From NCBI GenBank assembly GCA_038520475.1, contig JBCBLF010000011.1:1-43493 (forward strand): 43,493 nt of DNA, given 5' to 3'. This DNA is from JBCCWF01 sp038520475. Its GTDB lineage: Bacteria; Cyanobacteriota; Cyanobacteriia; CAKZMO01. The position numbers and the translations under genes are program-made. The first letter of the stretch is position 1; every line of letters begins with the position of its first letter. The notes under the pieces were generated by a model. The model was not told the origin of the DNA, made no database searches, and worked only from the letters and a program-made list of their open reading frames with translations. Shown here piece after piece: positions 35,075 through 43,493 of this stretch.

Positions 35075-35355
35075 GACTCACCGTTGGAAAAGAGATAGCA
35101 TCAAAACCATCTTGGTTCTACTTCAAGCTCCAGGCCATGCTTGTCATGTTCCTGATTCTCTTCATTACTTGTTGCATTTAACGCATTGTGTTCGAACAAG
35201 GCACGATTCTAATCCTAATCATCACTCTGATAAGACTTACGCATGTAGAAGTATTGGGCACTGCCTAGCATGAAGCGCAAGAATGCACTTGATGCAGAAA
35301 AGCCTTGAGTTGTTCCAATGTGATTTGACCTCAATCACTAATCGTTCAATATAGC
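35075..35355. other. Spacer before repeat family B copy 2
   Basis: A plus-strand frame over 34944-35273 is not supported: poor composition and no ribosome-binding site. Nothing else was seen. Confidence 0.35.
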
Positions 35356-35455
35356 CGTCACCAGTTCAGTTAGGACAAGACGGCGAGCCATTTGACGATT
35401 TGCTAGGGATCCGAATAATACTCGGTGTCCTAGCCTAAATGGCTAGAGCCATAAA
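35356..35455 (+). repeat. Dispersed repeat family B, copy 2
   Basis: Matches 17452-17545 from CAGTTCAGT to the end, with the identical block GGTGTCCTAGCCTAAATGGC near its end. The inner hairpin here is CCGA ATAATAC TCGG, so pairing is kept while bases differ from copy 1 (CCAAA/TTTGG). Confidence 0.75.
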
Positions 35456-35492
35456 AAGAAGGGAAGCTTCCACTTATAGGAAACTTCCCTTC
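35453..35492 (-). terminator. Intrinsic terminator of the small secreted protein gene
   Basis: On the minus strand GAAGGGAAGTTTCC pairs with GGAAGCTTCCCTTC (one mismatch) around TATAAGT and is followed by TTTTTAT. It sits 30 bases after the leftward gene's stop. Confidence 0.88.
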
Positions 35493-35522
35493 GTTCATTA
35501 CTAAATTGTGAGAAAAGCTGTG

Positions 35523-35852
35523 TTAGTTAAACACAAACTGGACATGATCAGCGTTGGCCGGTCCATTGCTTCGTGTGTCCGTTCCTTCAATCAGGGTAAC
35601 ATCAGGCTCAACAATACGTAGCTCTTGGATTGTGCCTGAAATGGGCTCTGCATTGAAATCAGCGGGAGTTGAAGAGTTCGTACTGATTGGTCGAGTAATG
35701 AGGTCAGCGCTCCCTGCATTCTCAGTAGGAAGGACATCAGCATCTTCAACGGCTTCAACAGGTTGAATCGCCTCAATGCTGGTCTGGGCGATCGCTGGAG
35801 GTGCCACTAAAACAAATCCAGAGATGCCGATGAGCAGTACAGATCTTTTCAT
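35523..35852 (-). CDS. Small secreted protein of unknown function
   Basis: 109 residues with a clear signal peptide (MKRSVLLIGISGFVLVAPPA-IAQ). The mature part is acidic and low in aromatic residues (AVEDADVLPTENAGSADLIT), ending HVQFVFN. No domain recognised. GAGGGA lies 8 bases before the ATG and a good terminator follows, so it is a monocistronic gene. Expected in the periplasm or outside the cell. Confidence 0.78.
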   Translation of the reverse strand: MKRSVLLIGISGFVLVAPPAIAQTSIEAIQPVEAVEDADVLPTENAGSADLITRPISTNSSTPADFNAEPISGTIQELRIVEPDVTLIEGTDTRSNGPANADHVQFVFN

Positions 35853-36306
35853 GATGAATCCCTCTCTGTTACTCCAAGTAGAACAGGACCTGATAAATAC
35901 TATCTAAATGAATTGACACAACTTATATGAGAAGTGTGCCATTTTCGAGAAAATTTGCCATCCTCCTTTTTGATGAAGGCTACTCTTCTCTAAGTTGCTT
36001 TTTTAAGAAAACTGTGCACTAGTTGATTATTAACGACTTAGCTTAAGCATCTATGAATGCGACTGAACAATGTCACTAAGAGACGAGGAGTTAAGCCGAT
36101 GTCGTGTGCCAACACTCTTATGCCCTCAGTGGAGATGTGTACCTTATCCACCTGTATGGGTAATGGGTATTAGCAAACAGCACTCGTTAGCACTCCTTAG
36201 CCCTCCTTTAGACCCAACGAGCTGAAGTCGGCCTGCTATAGCTGTGTCAATATTAATGAAAAACAGTTGACAATATTGTTGTCAAAAGCCTCAATACGGC
36301 TACTTG
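35853..36306. other. Spacer between two leftward genes
   Basis: Promoter of the secreted-protein gene and tail of the kinase-like gene. A 24-codon plus-strand frame at 36099-36173 has a good GGAG 8 bases upstream (see findings). No terminator was seen for the kinase-like gene. Confidence 0.4.
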
Positions 36307-37974
36307 TTATTCATCATCTTGGTAAACGGGAAGCAACACAATGAAAGCACTTCCTTCTCCAGGACGACTTTTAACCGAGATAGAGCCTCCACACTTAAGC
36401 AGTAGTTGCTGAACGATGGATAACCCCAAGCCTGCACCGCCTTGATCATCCATGCTCGTACCTCGAACCTTATAAAATCGATTAAAGATTTTTGGGAGCT
36501 CTGACGACGCAATACCAATCCCTGTATCCTTGAATTCAAGCTGAACGTACTCTCCCTGTTGCCGCGCTCGAACCCATACACGTCCACCATCAGGTGTAAA
36601 TTTAATGCCATTGTGTAAAAGGTTAATGACAACTTGGCGCATCCAATTGCTTAAACACGCAACAGCTGGCAAGTCTTCAGAAATGGTGTAAGCCAACATA
36701 ACGCCCTTTTCTTGGGCAAGTGGTTGATAGGTACTGACGACTCCAGGAACGATATCCATGACTCGAAGCGGCTGCATTGAAGTCTGGTCATCGACATTCT
36801 CAAGTTGGAGAAACTCTAAAACACTCGTGATTAAAGCGCTTTGGCGATCGCATTCCTGACTTAGCAAATCAATATATCGCTGTCGCTGGTTAGGTTTAAT
36901 GTTTGATGACCCTAATAACGATATTGCTGTTTTCATCGTCGATAAGGGTGTGCGGAGCTCTTGCCCAACGGTTTTAAGGAACTCATCTTTGATACGCAAT
37001 GAGTTGATGAGCTCTTCGTTTTCTAGTTGCAAAGTTGATGCGGCTTCAGCTTGCTTTCGCGCACTTGAACTCGCTAGCGATACATCCTCCACATGCTGAA
37101 TGTATTGAGACCAGAAACTGCCTAACAAAATCGGATTAATCGATGAATCAGCCACCTGCTGACCGATTTCATCCCAACGAGAAAGGACAGACTGCGTCTC
37201 AAACGAGATGTCAGACGATGGAGCATTCAGCTGAATAGAGGTTTTGATACCAGTCAGTACTTGATAAATGGTGCGATCGTCAAACGAACAAATTCCCAAT
37301 AAAGGTTGTCGCCGCTCACTATCATCCTCAATGATGGTGTTGGGAGGCGTAACGTATGAAGATTTCGGCTTCCGTTTAGATGTCGTCATACTGACAGACA
37401 ATTGCTTGGCCGAGCGAGGTCGGTGGACTAATGCAAGGGCTCGAAAATTTGGAGCAACCGCCAAAACAAAATATTCTCGCTTAAGCCGACTGTCAGATGA
37501 AAGCTGTAACACCTTACCGACCAAACCGGATTCTAGAGAATCCATAGCGATTGAGCGAGTGTAACCGGTTGGAGTCTCGACATCATCCGAAATCGATGAT
37601 TGTCTATACATCGAACTGCCAACCAGCATTTTATTGGATTCAGATTTTAAGTCTGTGATGAGTGATTTTGATTCAGTATCATCCGCATCATCAATGGATG
37701 AATCTTGAGATGTATCGGTGGGACTGGATGTTTGGAGAATGTAGATCGATGGAGCTGAGCTAGCGACTTTGCAATATTGAGACAGTGCTGACCGCCACAC
37801 GTGACCTCGAGGAAGCTTGACCCAGATCGTCGCTGGCAGGTCGTGCTGAGTCAACACTCCCATGATTGAATCGACCATCGACTTGAACGTCGATGGACTG
37901 ATCTTCAGTGGGTTAGACGGTTGCTCAGATGCGAGAGCGATCTCGTACAGAGAAACATTCGCAGCAGAATTCAT
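36307..37974 (-). CDS. DICT-type sensor histidine-kinase-like protein lacking the phospho-acceptor His
   Basis: The open frame reaches 38079, but its first 35 codons cross a palindrome; ATG at 37974 (MNSAANVSLYEIALASEQPS) fits the family. Residues ~1-260 look like a DICT sensory domain (LYEIALASEQPSNPLKISPS, then TIWVKLPRG). A helical linker leads to the HisKA region, FLKTVGQELRTPLSTMKTA, where the usual His before ELRTP is Gln (residue 338). The ATPase lobe is intact: N-box VVINLLHNGIKFTP, G1 FKDTGIGI and G2 GGAGLGLSIV. It can probably bind ATP but not autophosphorylate at the usual site. An orphan gene; no regulator adjoins it. Confidence 0.85.
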   Translation of the reverse strand: MNSAANVSLYEIALASEQPSNPLKISPSTFKSMVDSIMGVLTQHDLPATIWVKLPRGHVWRSALSQYCKVASSAPSIYILQTSSPTDTSQDSSIDDADDTESKSLITDLKSESNKMLVGSSMYRQSSISDDVETPTGYTRSIAMDSLESGLVGKVLQLSSDSRLKREYFVLAVAPNFRALALVHRPRSAKQLSVSMTTSKRKPKSSYVTPPNTIIEDDSERRQPLLGICSFDDRTIYQVLTGIKTSIQLNAPSSDISFETQSVLSRWDEIGQQVADSSINPILLGSFWSQYIQHVEDVSLASSSARKQAEAASTLQLENEELINSLRIKDEFLKTVGQELRTPLSTMKTAISLLGSSNIKPNQRQRYIDLLSQECDRQSALITSVLEFLQLENVDDQTSMQPLRVMDIVPGVVSTYQPLAQEKGVMLAYTISEDLPAVACLSNWMRQVVINLLHNGIKFTPDGGRVWVRARQQGEYVQLEFKDTGIGIASSELPKIFNRFYKVRGTSMDDQGGAGLGLSIVQQLLLKCGGSISVKSRPGEGSAFIVLLPVYQDDE

Positions 37975-38642
37975 AGACAAACACTCTTGATTGAAACCAC
38001 AGGCGGTTGCAGGTGCACCGTTCACCTTTGAGAGATGCATCAACCCATCTAACAGCAGGTTAAATGAATGCCTTGGCATTCATTTAACCTACTCCAGCGC
38101 ATCCTTTGTTCGAATGATGCTAGAGAAAATCATGAACCCTAGGAACTGCGCAAAACACATGTTCCCTCGAAACAAGGTCTATATATCTTGTAGACAGCAA
38201 GCAACATCCTGCTACCTACAAGAGCAAACTAGCAATAGCGAGCCTGCATAAACCCTCATAGAATTGAATTCAGATGAACTTGGATGCATGTCCGATCAAC
38301 CGTGAGAGCAATGATGATGCTCGTCCTCCTAACCCAGGCCTTACAAGACCCTTTAGGAAAGATTACTGTCACTAAAATAAATTTGCATCTCTCTTAGGAA
38401 AGGTGACATTAGTTAACGTAACGCAATATTCCGCTTTGTTAGCTTTCTCATCAGGTCGTCATCAATTAGGAATCAGAAGCCTCTGGAAGAGCATCTTCGC
38501 TCCCGGGTCGATTTGATTAAGATAAGGGCGCAGAAATGCTCAACCTACAAGGCTTTTATCGTTTATTGATAACTCACCCTCAAGAAGAAGCTGCCAGACC
38601 CTAGGTTTTGGAATCAAGAGCTAGCGAATGACTGCTAGGGTG
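37975..38642. other. Long spacer between glpK and the kinase-like gene
   Basis: Contains the palindrome at 38057-38090. Short frames on either strand (for example 37991-38251 on plus) are not supported. A T-rich stretch near 38370-38400 and GTTAACGTAAC at about 38411 are the only other notable features. Confidence 0.4.
38057..38090. promoter_or_regulatory. 34-bp near-perfect palindrome upstream of the kinase-like gene
   Basis: Arms AGGTTAAATGAATGCC and GGCATTCATTTAACCT are perfect over 16 bp with a TT centre. It lies 83-116 bases before the chosen start of the leftward kinase-like gene. Too symmetric and lacking a T-tract for a terminator; an operator for a dimeric regulator or a mobile relic. 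Confidence 0.55.
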
Positions 38643-40157
38643 TTAATCAATCCACTGTTTTGCTCTGTTAACAGCCTTTTGCCAAATCAGGAAGTTGTCC
38701 TGTGCTTGGGCTGCTCCAACTCCAGGTTCGAAAACACGATCCATAGTTCGAGCTGACACCAACGTACTATAGTTATCCCAAAAACCACTTGCTAATCCCG
38801 CTGCGAATGCTGCTCCTTGCGCAGTTACATCAATAACAGCAGGTCGCTTTACTGGAATGCCCAATACGTCAGCCTGAAACTGCATCAAGAAGTTATTTTG
38901 ACAAGCGCCTCCATCAACCGTTAATGCTTGAATTTTGGTATCACTATCTTCGTTAACTGCATCGACGACTTCTTTAACTTGGTAAGCGATCGCCTCAAGA
39001 ACGGAGCGGACCATGTGCTCTCGCTGTACGCCACCTGTAATACCTAGAAATGCACCCCGTGCTCCCATGTCCCAATGTGGGGCTCCCAAACCACTTAATG
39101 CAGGCACAAAGTAAAGCCCACCGTTATCGCTAACCGCCAACGATAAATCTTCAGTCGCTCCAGCAGACGTGATCACCTGGACGCCATCCCGGAGCCATTG
39201 AATACAGGCCCCAGCAGTAAACATGCTGCCTTCAAGCGCGTAGCTTATTTCAAGGTCTCCATTTTGATGGGTCTGACTCCAAGCAACTGTGGATAAGAGT
39301 TTATTCTTAGACCAAGCAATCTCAGTTCCGGTGTGTGCGACTAAAAACGCACCTGTACCATAGGTGCATTTAAGTGAACCCGGGTGATCACATCCATGCC
39401 CGTAGAGCGCAGATTGCTGGTCTCCAAGGATGGCCATCACGGGTATTTCAACACCTAGAATCTTTGGATCAGTGACACCAAATAGTCCCAAACTGGGCTT
39501 GATCTCAGGCATCAATTGACGTGGAATTTGAAACAAATCCAATAACGTGTTGTCCCATTCGCTCGATTCCAGATTCAGCACCATCGTACGACTCGCATTA
39601 CTGTGATCAGTTGCGTGCACCTTTCCATTGGTTAAGTTCCACAGCACCCACGTGTCAATCGTTCCGGCAAGCATATCGTCAAAATCAGAGGGTGGATCTT
39701 GTATGTCTTTCACTTTGTTCAAGAGCCACGCCAACTTTGTCGCTGAGAAATAGGCGTCTAGAACGAGACCTGTGCGATCGCGAATTTCTTGTGCTTTGCC
39801 ATTAGCCTGTAGCTGCTGACACATGTCTGTCGTTCGTCGGTCTTGCCAAACGATGGCATTATGCAAGGGTCGACCCGTCGTTTTGTCCCACAATAGGCAC
39901 GTTTCCCGCTGAACAGTGAGACCAATCGCAGCAATTTCAGATGCATTGATCTGAGCTTTTTTGACTGCTGTTTGCATTGCCCATTGAATATCGGCCCAGA
40001 TTTCTCTAGGGTCATGTTCAAGCCACCCAGGATTAGGGTAATACTGCGTCAATTCTTTATACCCTTGTCCGGCGATCGCTCCATCGCGGTTAAAGATAAT
40101 GGCTCGATTCCCAGTCGTTCCCAAATCGAGCGCCATAATGTAATTCTGTGTTGGCAT
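38643..40157 (-). CDS. glpK: Glycerol kinase
   Basis: ATG at 40157 (MPTQNYIMALDLGTTGNRAI) gives 504 residues, the family length; an upstream in-frame ATG at 40181 is less likely. FGGY-family markers: N-terminal phosphate loop ALDLGTTGNRA, the glycerol-binding RET in VQRETCLLWD and W in IVWQDRRT, D in GDQQSALYGH, and the ATP site TYGTGAFLV and DGGACQNNFLMQ. It makes sn-glycerol-3-phosphate, which could supply PgsA and lipid synthesis. No transporter or glpF gene adjoins it. Confidence 0.96.
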   Translation of the reverse strand: MPTQNYIMALDLGTTGNRAIIFNRDGAIAGQGYKELTQYYPNPGWLEHDPREIWADIQWAMQTAVKKAQINASEIAAIGLTVQRETCLLWDKTTGRPLHNAIVWQDRRTTDMCQQLQANGKAQEIRDRTGLVLDAYFSATKLAWLLNKVKDIQDPPSDFDDMLAGTIDTWVLWNLTNGKVHATDHSNASRTMVLNLESSEWDNTLLDLFQIPRQLMPEIKPSLGLFGVTDPKILGVEIPVMAILGDQQSALYGHGCDHPGSLKCTYGTGAFLVAHTGTEIAWSKNKLLSTVAWSQTHQNGDLEISYALEGSMFTAGACIQWLRDGVQVITSAGATEDLSLAVSDNGGLYFVPALSGLGAPHWDMGARGAFLGITGGVQREHMVRSVLEAIAYQVKEVVDAVNEDSDTKIQALTVDGGACQNNFLMQFQADVLGIPVKRPAVIDVTAQGAAFAAGLASGFWDNYSTLVSARTMDRVFEPGVGAAQAQDNFLIWQKAVNRAKQWID

Positions 40158-40576
40158 AGCGTAGACGAAAAGTAACAACAAAAATAGTAAGACGTCAGCT
40201 CTTCAAGAATGGAGAAAACGTTTTCTCCACGATGTCTGAGACATCGCTCACCTCTCACGTCGACGTGATTGACATATATGCACCACGCGGATGAAGATGC
40301 ATCCTTAAACCTAACTTCTTAAATTTCCACAGCGGCTTTTGACTCATTCTTTAGACGTTATGCATCGTCCGTATCGCTTGTAGCAATTAAACGTAAATTG
40401 CTCGTAGCAATCGATATCCACCCTTTATTCACACCCTACACCGAAACCTAAACACCCCACTGAGTGCATGAAGCGAGACGTAACATTGAAATCGTAAAGT
40501 TATTTTTCAAAGCATTAACTTTTACTCGTGAACCTCAGTTGTAATTTACGGGGAATTATTGTTTTTAATAGGAACA
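40158..40576. other. Leader of glpK and spacer with TAGCAAT half-sites
   Basis: No ORF. Three half-sites occur in alternating orientation at 40381-40411: TAGCAATT, AATTGCT and TAGCAAT. They could form an operator for glpK, which starts about 225 bases away. Between them and the next gene nothing else is seen. Confidence 0.35.
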
Positions 40577-40750
40577 TTAATTGATTGTTATGGATACGCC
40601 TTCTACGAGAATGTTGAGATAAGGCGTCTTAGGCTTAAAATTAATGTAGAAAAGAGCACCTTGTTCAATTTCTGGATCAGGTAGACCCCTGCTCAATTTA
40701 TCAAAGGGTTCATTAGAGTTATCTAGGTTTGCAGTAGAGTCGTTTTTCAT
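40577..40750 (-). CDS. Short unknown protein (57 aa), divergent from the RPxxA-repeat gene
   Basis: From ATG at 40750 the frame reads MKNDSTANLDNSNEPFDKLS, then RGLPDPEIEQGALFYINFKP and KTPYLNILVEGVSITIN, stop at 40577. A polar N-terminus is followed by an amphipathic, beta-rich C-terminus. AGGGAG lies 2-5 bases before the ATG. The codon-sensible sequence and the Shine-Dalgarno support coding. Not recognised. It shares an 86-base divergent promoter region with the repeat-protein gene, suggesting joint control. Confidence 0.65.
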   Translation of the reverse strand: MKNDSTANLDNSNEPFDKLSRGLPDPEIEQGALFYINFKPKTPYLNILVEGVSITIN

Positions 40751-40836
40751 ATCTCCCTAGAAAGCAGCACTGGTTTCAACTCCTTTATTTTCAAGCAAGC
40801 AGCTTAGCAGACCCCATGTAGTAGAGAGGACAGAAT

Positions 40837-41331
40837 ATGAGCACAGTAGACACGCCACAAGACGTCAACGGTCATGGCGAACAGCAATCCGTTCAGGAGA
40901 AAACAGAAGACATGACAACAATCACTGACGACAACGCAAACACTCAGGATTCTGCCATTGAGCTCAGCAAAACAGGTTCAGCTCTTGGTTCTCGTCCTGT
41001 TGCACAAAGCGAAATTGATGTTGCAGGAACCATGGTTTCTTCAGGAATTCGCCCAATTGCTGCTGACCATTTAGAGGTCTATAACACGCTATTGGGAGGT
41101 CGCCCCATCGAAGCAAGCCACCTCGATGTTGTTGACACAGAAACCATTCCCGGACATCGCCCAGTGTTTGCAAGTGAGTTGGCGGTGATTGAAACCGACA
41201 CATTGCCCGAGCATCGTCCTGTTGCTGCAAGTCCTGCATTCCTGATGGGGTCTAGCGATCTCCCAAATGGGCGCCCTATTGCATCAAATGAAATCGATGA
41301 TCCGAAGTCTTTGATGGGTTTTCTAGACTAA
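40837..41331 (+). CDS. Acidic protein with five to six RPxxA tandem repeats
   Basis: 164 residues. An acidic, Gln/Thr-rich N-terminus (~45) is followed by about six units of 18-20 residues with core G.RP[IV].AS.L.V..T: SRPVAQSEIDV, IRPIAADHLEV, GRPIEASHLDV, HRPVFASELAV, HRPVAASPAFL and GRPIASNEID. It ends DDPKSLMGFLD. No signal peptide or membrane helix, so cytosolic. The regular repeat suggests a solenoid or a string of short binding motifs. No family recognised. GAGAGGA is 9 bases before the ATG. A terminator is at 41616. Confidence 0.82.
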   Translation: MSTVDTPQDVNGHGEQQSVQEKTEDMTTITDDNANTQDSAIELSKTGSALGSRPVAQSEIDVAGTMVSSGIRPIAADHLEVYNTLLGGRPIEASHLDVVDTETIPGHRPVFASELAVIETDTLPEHRPVAASPAFLMGSSDLPNGRPIASNEIDDPKSLMGFLD

Positions 41332-41615
41332 GAAACTGTGTCGGGAGTAATGATTCAGATAAATTTCTTTTCTCCCTTGTGAGAGTTGCTAGGGCTGACG
41401 CAAGTTTGCCTTGCTTGATGACTTTTTGTGGGTGATGGTGGATCGCATCTGTCATCACCCATCATTGTGAGTTGTGCTGTTTCTCGAAATGATTACCCGC
41501 AGGAATTGCTGTGAGTCTCATCCGATGGGCAGTTTCTGCAGCAAATCGGATGCTAGCTCGAAAAATTAGTACCCATTCCAGAGCTAGCTTATAGCTTTCA
41601 GATATTGTTATTCAG
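41332..41615. other. 3' region of the repeat-protein gene
   Basis: No ORF supported. A GGGTGATG / CATCACCC stem (41430-41437 with 41453-41460) lacks a T-tract. Confidence 0.35.
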
Positions 41616-41659
41616 ATAAAGAGGACGCAGCACGTTGTTACTGCGTCCTCTTTTTATCA
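41616..41659. terminator. Strong intrinsic terminator
   Basis: Arms AAAGAGGACGCAG and CTGCGTCCTCTTT (41619-41631 with 41642-41654) are perfect, with TTTTT on the plus side and a matching A-tract on the left, so it can act in both directions. It serves the RPxxA-repeat transcript 285 bases upstream. Confidence 0.88.
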
Positions 41660-41790
41660 ATTTGGCCTAACGGCGTAAACCTAGGCTTTTTGTAAGTTTC
41701 TTGACATTCATTAAAAATTACTAACTGCTTATCCTGCACACCCGATGTCCGAAGCTATCGTGGACGTGACCGCAGTCAAGCTGTCTACTG

Positions 41791-42585
41791 GTGTCTTTCA
41801 AAGACATTGTTTCTATGCTGTTTGCACTTGAAAACCTTCCCTATTGGATGCTTCTGGGAACTGGTTTTTTGCTTCTTGGATTTGTCATTGTCATTGGCGG
41901 AGGAGATGATGATGCTGATCTCAGCAGTGATTTTGATACTGACGCCGATCTTGACGCGGAAGTCAATTCCGAACTTGATCTTGACCTTGATCCAACTGCG
42001 CCGCTTAACGGAGAAAGCGGACAGGGGCTCAATCCGGCCTATCAGTTTCTCGGCTGGCTCGGAATTGGCCGATCGCCCCTTGTTCTATTGCTTGGCTTGG
42101 ATTTCTCTCTTTGGGGCCTTCTAGGATGGCTGCTAAATAGCATTGTTGGTTCCGTTATTGGCAGTATTCCAACCGGCCTTCTAGGCGGAATCGTTTTTGT
42201 TAGTTCAATGATTTTTGCCCTATGGCTTGGGCGTTTGGCGTCTCGCCCGATTGGCAAAATCTTTGCATCCTTTGGAGAAGACATCAGTAGCGATCGCCTA
42301 GTGGGCTGTCTTGGGAAGGTCAGCTCTGCTCAGCTTCATCGGGCATCAGAGGGAAAAATTGCTCAAGTTGACGTGTTGGACGCTGCCAAAAATCTCGTCA
42401 CCATTAATGCAGTGGTTCCTAATTGGGCAACTCATCTTCCAAAACTTGGTGATGCCGTGCTTGTCATCGAACGTTCTGAACAAACCTACTTGTATTTTGT
42501 TGTCCTTAAGGACAGTCCTGATCAAGCTCAGTGGTTTAATACCGTTTCTCAATCAGATACTTCATCACCCAATTCATCGACTTAG
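41791..42585 (+). CDS. NfeD-like membrane protein (YqiJ type), flotillin partner
   Basis: GTG at 41791 gives 264 residues; ATG at 41815 is an alternative. A membrane helix (about 17-36) is followed by an Asp-rich loop with repeated DxDxD, then three helices (about 98-160) and a C-terminal OB-fold-like domain (165-250: GCLGKVSSAQLHRASEGKIA and LPKLGDAVLVIERSE). This is the YqiJ layout, an NfeD relative encoded next to flotillin YqiK. The next gene, 87 bases on, is a flotillin, which fits. Confidence 0.85.
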   Translation: MSFKDIVSMLFALENLPYWMLLGTGFLLLGFVIVIGGGDDDADLSSDFDTDADLDAEVNSELDLDLDPTAPLNGESGQGLNPAYQFLGWLGIGRSPLVLLLGLDFSLWGLLGWLLNSIVGSVIGSIPTGLLGGIVFVSSMIFALWLGRLASRPIGKIFASFGEDISSDRLVGCLGKVSSAQLHRASEGKIAQVDVLDAAKNLVTINAVVPNWATHLPKLGDAVLVIERSEQTYLYFVVLKDSPDQAQWFNTVSQSDTSSPNSST

Positions 42586-42672
42586 AGAGCGTGAGCGACC
42601 TTTTATGTTGACGATTCTGATTCTCTTCTAACTATTTTTCGCCTTCTCTGTTAGTTACACGGACAAAGCTCT

Positions 42673-43493
42673 ATGTTGTTCTGGCTTACTCTGCTTCAAT
42701 CTCTTCCTCGTTTGTCTCAATCGCATTTTGATCAACAGCCTGATGGGGTTAACCGTCTCAATACCCGAGAGACAGAGACACCTCTTGACACCCAGTCACT
42801 GGCGATCGCCTCAAACCCTGAACCCCTCACTTCACTCCCGTCATCTCACAATTCTTCTAACATCACGATGTCTGATTCTCAGACAATGACACCGCTGCCG
42901 GCAATTGGATTGCCAGGGGGAGGATTAACCAGCATCGCTGGAATTTTCGTCTTTTTTGTGGTCTTTGTCCTACTAGCGATATGGGCATATACCCGCGTTT
43001 ATGTCATCACCCCCAACAACGAAGCGTTCGTCAGAACCGGTGGCGTTTTCGTCAAGAAAAAGATGGTTGTCTTAAATGGTGGCTGTGTGGTGCTTCCTGG
43101 GTTTCACGAGCTGACACGTGTGCCATTGAGAGAATTATCGATTGACGTCGAACGTACCGGCAATTTAGCCGTTCGCACTCAAGACTACTTGCGGGCAGAC
43201 ATGCGCGTCACCTTCTACGTATGCATCAATGCATCTGAACAAGATGTACTGACCGCAGCAGCACGACTTTCTCAAAGTGGGAAAATCACCCCTGCTGACA
43301 TGAAAAATGCAATTGAGAAGCGGGCAGACGATGCGATTCGAGCTGCAGCAAAAAACAAGCGTTTAGCAGAGATCGACTCCGACAAGCTCGGGTTTGCCCA
43401 AGAAGTGCTTAATCTCATGCAGCAAGATTTAGGCAAAGTTGGGTTGACGCTCAACAACATTGCGATTTCAGAAATTCAAGAAAGCGACACCTA
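42673..43493 (+). CDS. Flotillin-family protein (YqiK type), 3' end outside window
   Basis: Reading from ATG at 42673 the frame stays open to the window edge (273 codons). A variable ~85-residue N-terminus precedes a membrane helix (about 88-112: GIFVFFVVFVLLAIWAY). The SPFH domain follows: YVITPNNEAFVRTGGVFVKK, VVLPGFHELTRVPLRELSI, LRADMRVTFYVCINASEQDV and the helix KRADDAIRAAAKNKRLAEID. Flotillins organise membrane domains; NfeD-like proteins are their partners. Paired with the upstream YqiJ-type gene. Confidence 0.9.
   Translation, partial: MLFWLTLLQSLPRLSQSHFDQQPDGVNRLNTRETETPLDTQSLAIASNPEPLTSLPSSHNSSNITMSDSQTMTPLPAIGLPGGGLTSIAGIFVFFVVFVLLAIWAYTRVYVITPNNEAFVRTGGVFVKKKMVVLNGGCVVLPGFHELTRVPLRELSIDVERTGNLAVRTQDYLRADMRVTFYVCINASEQDVLTAAARLSQSGKITPADMKNAIEKRADDAIRAAAKNKRLAEIDSDKLGFAQEVLNLMQQDLGKVGLTLNNIAISEIQESDT

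Noticed and set aside
34944..35273. 109-codon plus-strand ORF
   Set aside because: His/Cys/Ser-rich low-quality translation and no ribosome-binding site; partly antisense to the possible 77-residue gene.
37975..38079. N-terminal extension of the DICT kinase-like gene to 38079
   Set aside because: Its start codon lies inside the 34-bp palindrome and the added residues do not resemble the DICT family N-terminus.

Overview
This window is chromosomal DNA from a cyanobacterium. The octamer GCGATCGC (HIP1) recurs throughout. Several genes are typical of the phylum: a SigC-type group 2 sigma factor, a CPP1-like J-domain membrane protein, an FHA-penicillin-binding protein fusion, AAA-like (PF14516-type) ATPases, a DICT-type sensor kinase and a Ser/Thr kinase with WD40 repeats. 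No rRNA, tRNA, CRISPR array, transposase or prophage gene was seen. Genes are mostly single, on both strands, with long AT-richer spacers, so the window reads as a genome with loose gene packing and many small dispersed repeats.

Layout. Positions 1-6000 hold a truncated CHAT-domain gene, pgsA, a class V aminotransferase, a small membrane protein and a hexose-6-phosphate mutarotase. Positions 6196-13690 look like an accessory signalling block: a MITE-like element, an HTH-AAA ATPase, a second AAA-like ATPase ending in a membrane helix, a TPR/membrane/ankyrin protein, a 52-residue membrane peptide gene and a kinase-WD40 protein, closed by a hairpin element. Positions 13851-17100 hold an OmpR-type regulator, a CPP1-like gene, sfsA and a convergent unknown gene. 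Positions 17924-20686 hold an SPFH-GYF protein and a zinc-ribbon protein resembling the Bacillus YdjI/YdjG pair. Positions 20795-27400 hold a secreted repeat protein, a beta-CASP-like metallo-hydrolase, a 40-residue membrane protein gene, a 3-methyladenine glycosylase and an ABC1/UbiB kinase. Positions 27856-34565 hold the FHA-PBP, an RRM protein, a DUF697-like GTPase and sigC. Positions 34566-43493 hold a small secreted protein, a DICT histidine-kinase-like protein lacking the phospho-accepting His, glpK, a divergent pair (57-residue unknown and an RPxxA-repeat protein), and an NfeD-like/flotillin pair running off the right edge.

Dispersed repeats are the most distinctive non-coding content. 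A ~100-116 bp element with a long palindromic core occurs four times (near 4.1, 13.6, 27.5 and 34.7 kb); the flanks are conserved, while the core sequence differs between copies yet stays self-complementary. A second ~95 bp repeat occurs twice (17.5 and 35.4 kb). A MITE-like 101 bp element lies at 6.2 kb. Three convincing short genes (40, 52 and 57 residues) were found by reading the spacers on the minus strand. All function calls come from motifs recognised by eye; no database search was possible.
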